A DNA stretch of 64,000 nucleotides from Hymenobacter fodinae (GTDB lineage Bacteria > Bacteroidota > Bacteroidia > Cytophagales > Hymenobacteraceae). The stretch is from NCBI RefSeq assembly GCF_004745825.1, contig NZ_SRLA01000005.1:1-64000 (forward strand), written 5' to 3'. Below the pieces are notes generated by a model. The model was not told where the DNA came from. It saw only the letters and a list, made by a program, of their open reading frames with translations, and ran no database searches. Positions 61,841-64,000 of the stretch are shown here, piece by piece (within the stretch, counting starts at the first letter, position 1; each line of letters opens with the position of its first letter). A program made the position numbers and the translations under genes.

Positions 61841-63019
61841 TTACTTCATGATGGGCTTGCCGGAGGTGTCTTCTTCGGGCCCATCCTCGGCACTTTCATC
61901 CTTGCGTTTCTCCTGCTCAACAGCCGGAATAGCTTCCTGATGAATTAGACCCCGCTGGGCGGCGTGCTCGGCCGCCTGCACTGTGTCCTGCACCAGCAGC
62001 ATCTCTACTTTATCCTGGCGCAACTCCTCCGACACCCGATCTACCATGGCGGCTCGTTCCGGCAGGTTTACATCCCGGATGTACACGGCCAGAATGCGGC
62101 CAGGGTAGCGGCGCACCACCTCGCGGTAGATGTTGGCGTCTTCCTGACCCGAGTCGCCGATGAGCACAAAGGGAAGCTGCGGGTAAGTAAGCAGCAGGTT
62201 GTCGATTTCCTTGAGCTTGTGGCCATGGTGGGCTGAGGCATCGGCGGAGCTCTTGCGCTTCACCGCCATATCGCGCAGCAGCAGCGGGCCGGGCGGGATG
62301 TTGTTCAGATCCAGGAAGTCTTCCAGCAGATCGTAGAGGTTCCAGGGCGAGCTGCTTACGTAAAAGAAGGGGTTATTGCGCTTGCCATTGCGGCCCAGTT
62401 GCAGAGCCCGGTAAAACTCGGCTACGCCCTTAAACGGCAAGCGGGAGCGGGCATTACGCAGCAGCACCGTGCGCGCCATCCGAATCAAATCCGTGGCCGA
62501 GGTCTGAATAACCGTGTCATCGAGGTCGGAGATGATACCGTATTCCGCATCGGTGGGCGGAATGAGCACCATGGCCTGGGTGTTGAGCCCAGGCGGCGTA
62601 GGGAAGGGGGGCGGTGACTGTTTCAGCAACACATCAACCGGGTACCACAAGTAGTCAATGGGTTCGGGAAGCACCTCTGGCTGCAGATTCAGGGTGAAAT
62701 ACCCTTCTTCATCCGTCACTACGGGGTGGGTGCTGCCATCTGCCGGCTGCACCGAGAGCATGGCCCCGCTAATTTCGTTGCTATCGAAGCGCCGGTACAT
62801 GTTCAGGAGGTTGTGCCAGCGCGAGTCGTTGGGGTCAGGCTCCTTAATGCCCTTGTCGGTTAGTAAGCGGCCCTTTACGTAAAGGCGCGTGGTGGTGCCG
62901 TAGCTGCGGTAGGGCACTAGTTGCAGCGGATTCAGCAGCCCCAGGCGGGCCCGCATCCGGGTCAGGGTGTCATCAGCGCGCTCAGCCCAATCACTGAACT
63001 TGTCTAAAAAAGGAGGCAT
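61841..63019 (-). CDS. App1-family phosphatase (DUF2183)
   Basis: 392 residues from ATG 63019 (a TTG three codons earlier is open but unlike). DUF2183/App1 phosphatidate-phosphatase-like protein: an N-terminal beta domain (TRLYVKGRLLTDKG, DSNEISGAMLSV), then the HAD-type catalytic motif ISDLDDTVIQT (DxDxT), FYVSSSPWNLYDLLEDFL and FVLIGDSGQEDANIY. The C-terminus is a charged, coiled tail (VEQEKRKDESAEDGPEED). In yeast App1 dephosphorylates phosphatidate; the bacterial substrate is unknown. Confidence 0.88.
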   Translation of the reverse strand: MPPFLDKFSDWAERADDTLTRMRARLGLLNPLQLVPYRSYGTTTRLYVKGRLLTDKGIKEPDPNDSRWHNLLNMYRRFDSNEISGAMLSVQPADGSTHPVVTDEEGYFTLNLQPEVLPEPIDYLWYPVDVLLKQSPPPFPTPPGLNTQAMVLIPPTDAEYGIISDLDDTVIQTSATDLIRMARTVLLRNARSRLPFKGVAEFYRALQLGRNGKRNNPFFYVSSSPWNLYDLLEDFLDLNNIPPGPLLLRDMAVKRKSSADASAHHGHKLKEIDNLLLTYPQLPFVLIGDSGQEDANIYREVVRRYPGRILAVYIRDVNLPERAAMVDRVSEELRQDKVEMLLVQDTVQAAEHAAQRGLIHQEAIPAVEQEKRKDESAEDGPEEDTSGKPIMK

Positions 63020-63103
63020 AGGGTGCAAAGAAAGTAGGTCGCCGATAGAAGCCTACGTGAATAGGTAGGCTCGACGTTACGTACTACGGCAGTAGGCAAA
63101 TAA

Positions 63104-63136
63104 AAAACGGCCTCCTGTGTGCCAGGAAGCCGTTTT
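63104..63136 (-). terminator. Terminator of the M48 lipoprotein protease gene
   Basis: Stem (about 63104-63117 with 63123-63136, one non-Watson-Crick pair) followed on the minus strand by Ts, just past the minus-strand stop at 63155. Confidence 0.6.
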
Positions 63137-63154
63137 AACAACAAAGTGAGTGGC

Positions 63155-63964
63155 CTAGAGCAAGCTCTTCAGCTCATTAAACGTCGAACTGCTGGAAGTG
63201 CGGGACCGGCATCCCAGTTGGTCGGCTTTGGTTTGAATGTCCTGAATGCGGGAGCCGGGGTTGGGGTGGGTGCTCAAAAACTCGGGCGTAGCGCTCTGGC
63301 CCTGCGCTTCAGCTTTGATAAAGAAGCCAGCCGCCCCGTCGCAAGCGTAGTAGTTGGTGCCGTTGAGATACACCACCGAGTATTCATCTGCTTCGCGCTC
63401 AAAGTCGCGGCTGAATTTGAGCTGGCCTAGGCCAGTAGCAATTTGGGCCAGCTGCCCGGGGTTTTCGCCCAACAGCACGCTCAGCAGCAAGCTTATGCCG
63501 TATTGCTGCTGCAGCTGCCGCGAGGTATGGCGGCGGTCGGCGTGGGCAATTTCGTGGCCCAGCACGCCAGCTAGCTGCTCCTCATTATCGAGAAACTTAA
63601 TCAGGCCCGAGTACACGTAAATGTGGCCCCCGGGCGTGGCGAAGGCGTTCTGCGTTTGGTCATCCTTGATGATCTGCACATCCCACGGAAACTCGTTGCG
63701 GTACTGGAGCTGGCCCGAGTTGAGCACGCGCGTTACAATCTGGTTAAGGAGGGTGTAGGCGCGAGCATTGCTGCTTTTCTCCAGCAGCTGGCCTTTGGCG
63801 CGGTAAGTAGAATCGGTTTCTTGAGCAACCTTCTGGCCAAGTGCTTTATCGTCCTCCACGGAGAAAAGCACTACGCCGTCTCCATCCTTCGAGCAGGACG
63901 CCATGGTACCAAGGGAAAGAGCGAGGCCAAAAAACAGCCAGGGTTTAAGCAAATAACGACGCAT
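63155..63964 (-). CDS. M48-family metalloprotease lipoprotein
   Basis: 269 residues from ATG 63964 (TTG two codons upstream). Signal with lipobox MASC, Cys at 24. Zinc motif HEIAHADRRH (His137, Glu138, His141) and the C-terminal STHPNPGSRIQDIQ shared with the 50672 protein. Secreted, envelope-attached protease; probably quality control of envelope proteins. A second, unrelated-looking M48 gene lies 13 kb upstream, so the window has two. Confidence 0.88.
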   Translation of the reverse strand: MRRYLLKPWLFFGLALSLGTMASCSKDGDGVVLFSVEDDKALGQKVAQETDSTYRAKGQLLEKSSNARAYTLLNQIVTRVLNSGQLQYRNEFPWDVQIIKDDQTQNAFATPGGHIYVYSGLIKFLDNEEQLAGVLGHEIAHADRRHTSRQLQQQYGISLLLSVLLGENPGQLAQIATGLGQLKFSRDFEREADEYSVVYLNGTNYYACDGAAGFFIKAEAQGQSATPEFLSTHPNPGSRIQDIQTKADQLGCRSRTSSSSTFNELKSLL

Positions 63965-64000
63965 GAGCAACGGAACGAGTAAGTGAAAAAGGAGCGGATA

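Noticed and set aside
1..64000. tRNA, rRNA, riboswitch or CRISPR array
   Set aside because: I saw no TPsiC-like GGTTCGA...CC with matching arms, no rRNA conserved blocks, no cobalamin riboswitch before icmF, and no regularly spaced short repeats.

Overview
The window looks like a chromosomal segment of a Bacteroidota bacterium of the Cytophagales, most probably Hymenobacter or a close relative. Reasons: moderately high GC; a protein ending in a type IX secretion (T9SS) sorting domain; a PorE-like OmpA-family protein; a TonB-dependent receptor with an N-terminal carboxypeptidase-regulatory-like domain; DUF4199, IcmF and DUF3526 genes; and promoters of the Bacteroidota type (TAnnTTTG at -7). 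I see no rRNA, tRNA, CRISPR array, transposase, integrase or prophage. The genus is inferred from overall resemblance, not from a marker gene.

Layout. 1-2.3 kb: 3' part of a large T9SS cargo protein (PA14, two malectin domains, sorting domain). 2.5-4.9 kb: DinB-like protein and an orphan PBP2-type transpeptidase. 5.5-6.1 kb: DUF892 stress protein. 6.2-7.4 kb: small AT-rich insert with one unknown protein and a second gene broken by an in-frame stop. 7.4-11 kb: fused isobutyryl-CoA mutase (icmF). 11-12 kb: three small membrane-protein genes. 12-15.5 kb: two paralogous secreted carboxypeptidase-regulatory-like proteins around a small unknown, then a DUF1349 protein. 15.6-23.6 kb: candidate uptake/export locus: His-rich secreted protein, TonB receptor, ABC ATPase, two DUF3526 permeases, and an exported M14/aspartoacylase-type hydrolase. 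23.7-26.2 kb: GH15 enzyme and GlcG-like protein.

26.4-32.3 kb: lepA, a small gene, folD, queE and a porE-like gene on the plus strand. 32.6-33.5 kb: two small secreted helical paralogues; a third lies at 48.4 kb. 33.5-43.3 kb: mainly housekeeping genes (gltA, aldo/keto reductase, mnmE, mntR-type regulator, fabH, glycosyltransferase, dapD with an unknown partner, msrA). 43.4-48.1 kb: 3-hydroxybutyryl-CoA dehydrogenase, a 56-aa lmo0937-like protein, an outer-membrane barrel, an ABC-F ATPase with one degenerate site, DUF4199. 48.4-55.7 kb: envelope functions (lipoprotein, L,D-transpeptidase-like protein, M48 peptidase, lipid kinase-like protein, metallophosphoesterase, LON-domain protein, MtgA). 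56.3-64 kb: unknown membrane-anchored protein with a zinc alcohol dehydrogenase, prolyl oligopeptidase, NTF2-like lipoprotein, App1-type phosphatase and an M48 lipoprotein protease.

Many genes end at long perfect hairpins. Two long imperfect palindromes (15.5 and 20.3 kb) look like dispersed intergenic repeats. The heptamer GGCCTAG/CTAGGCC occurs about 75-80 times in my hand count, several times more than base composition predicts. It is the most unusual window-wide signal. All family assignments come from reading the sequence; no search was run.
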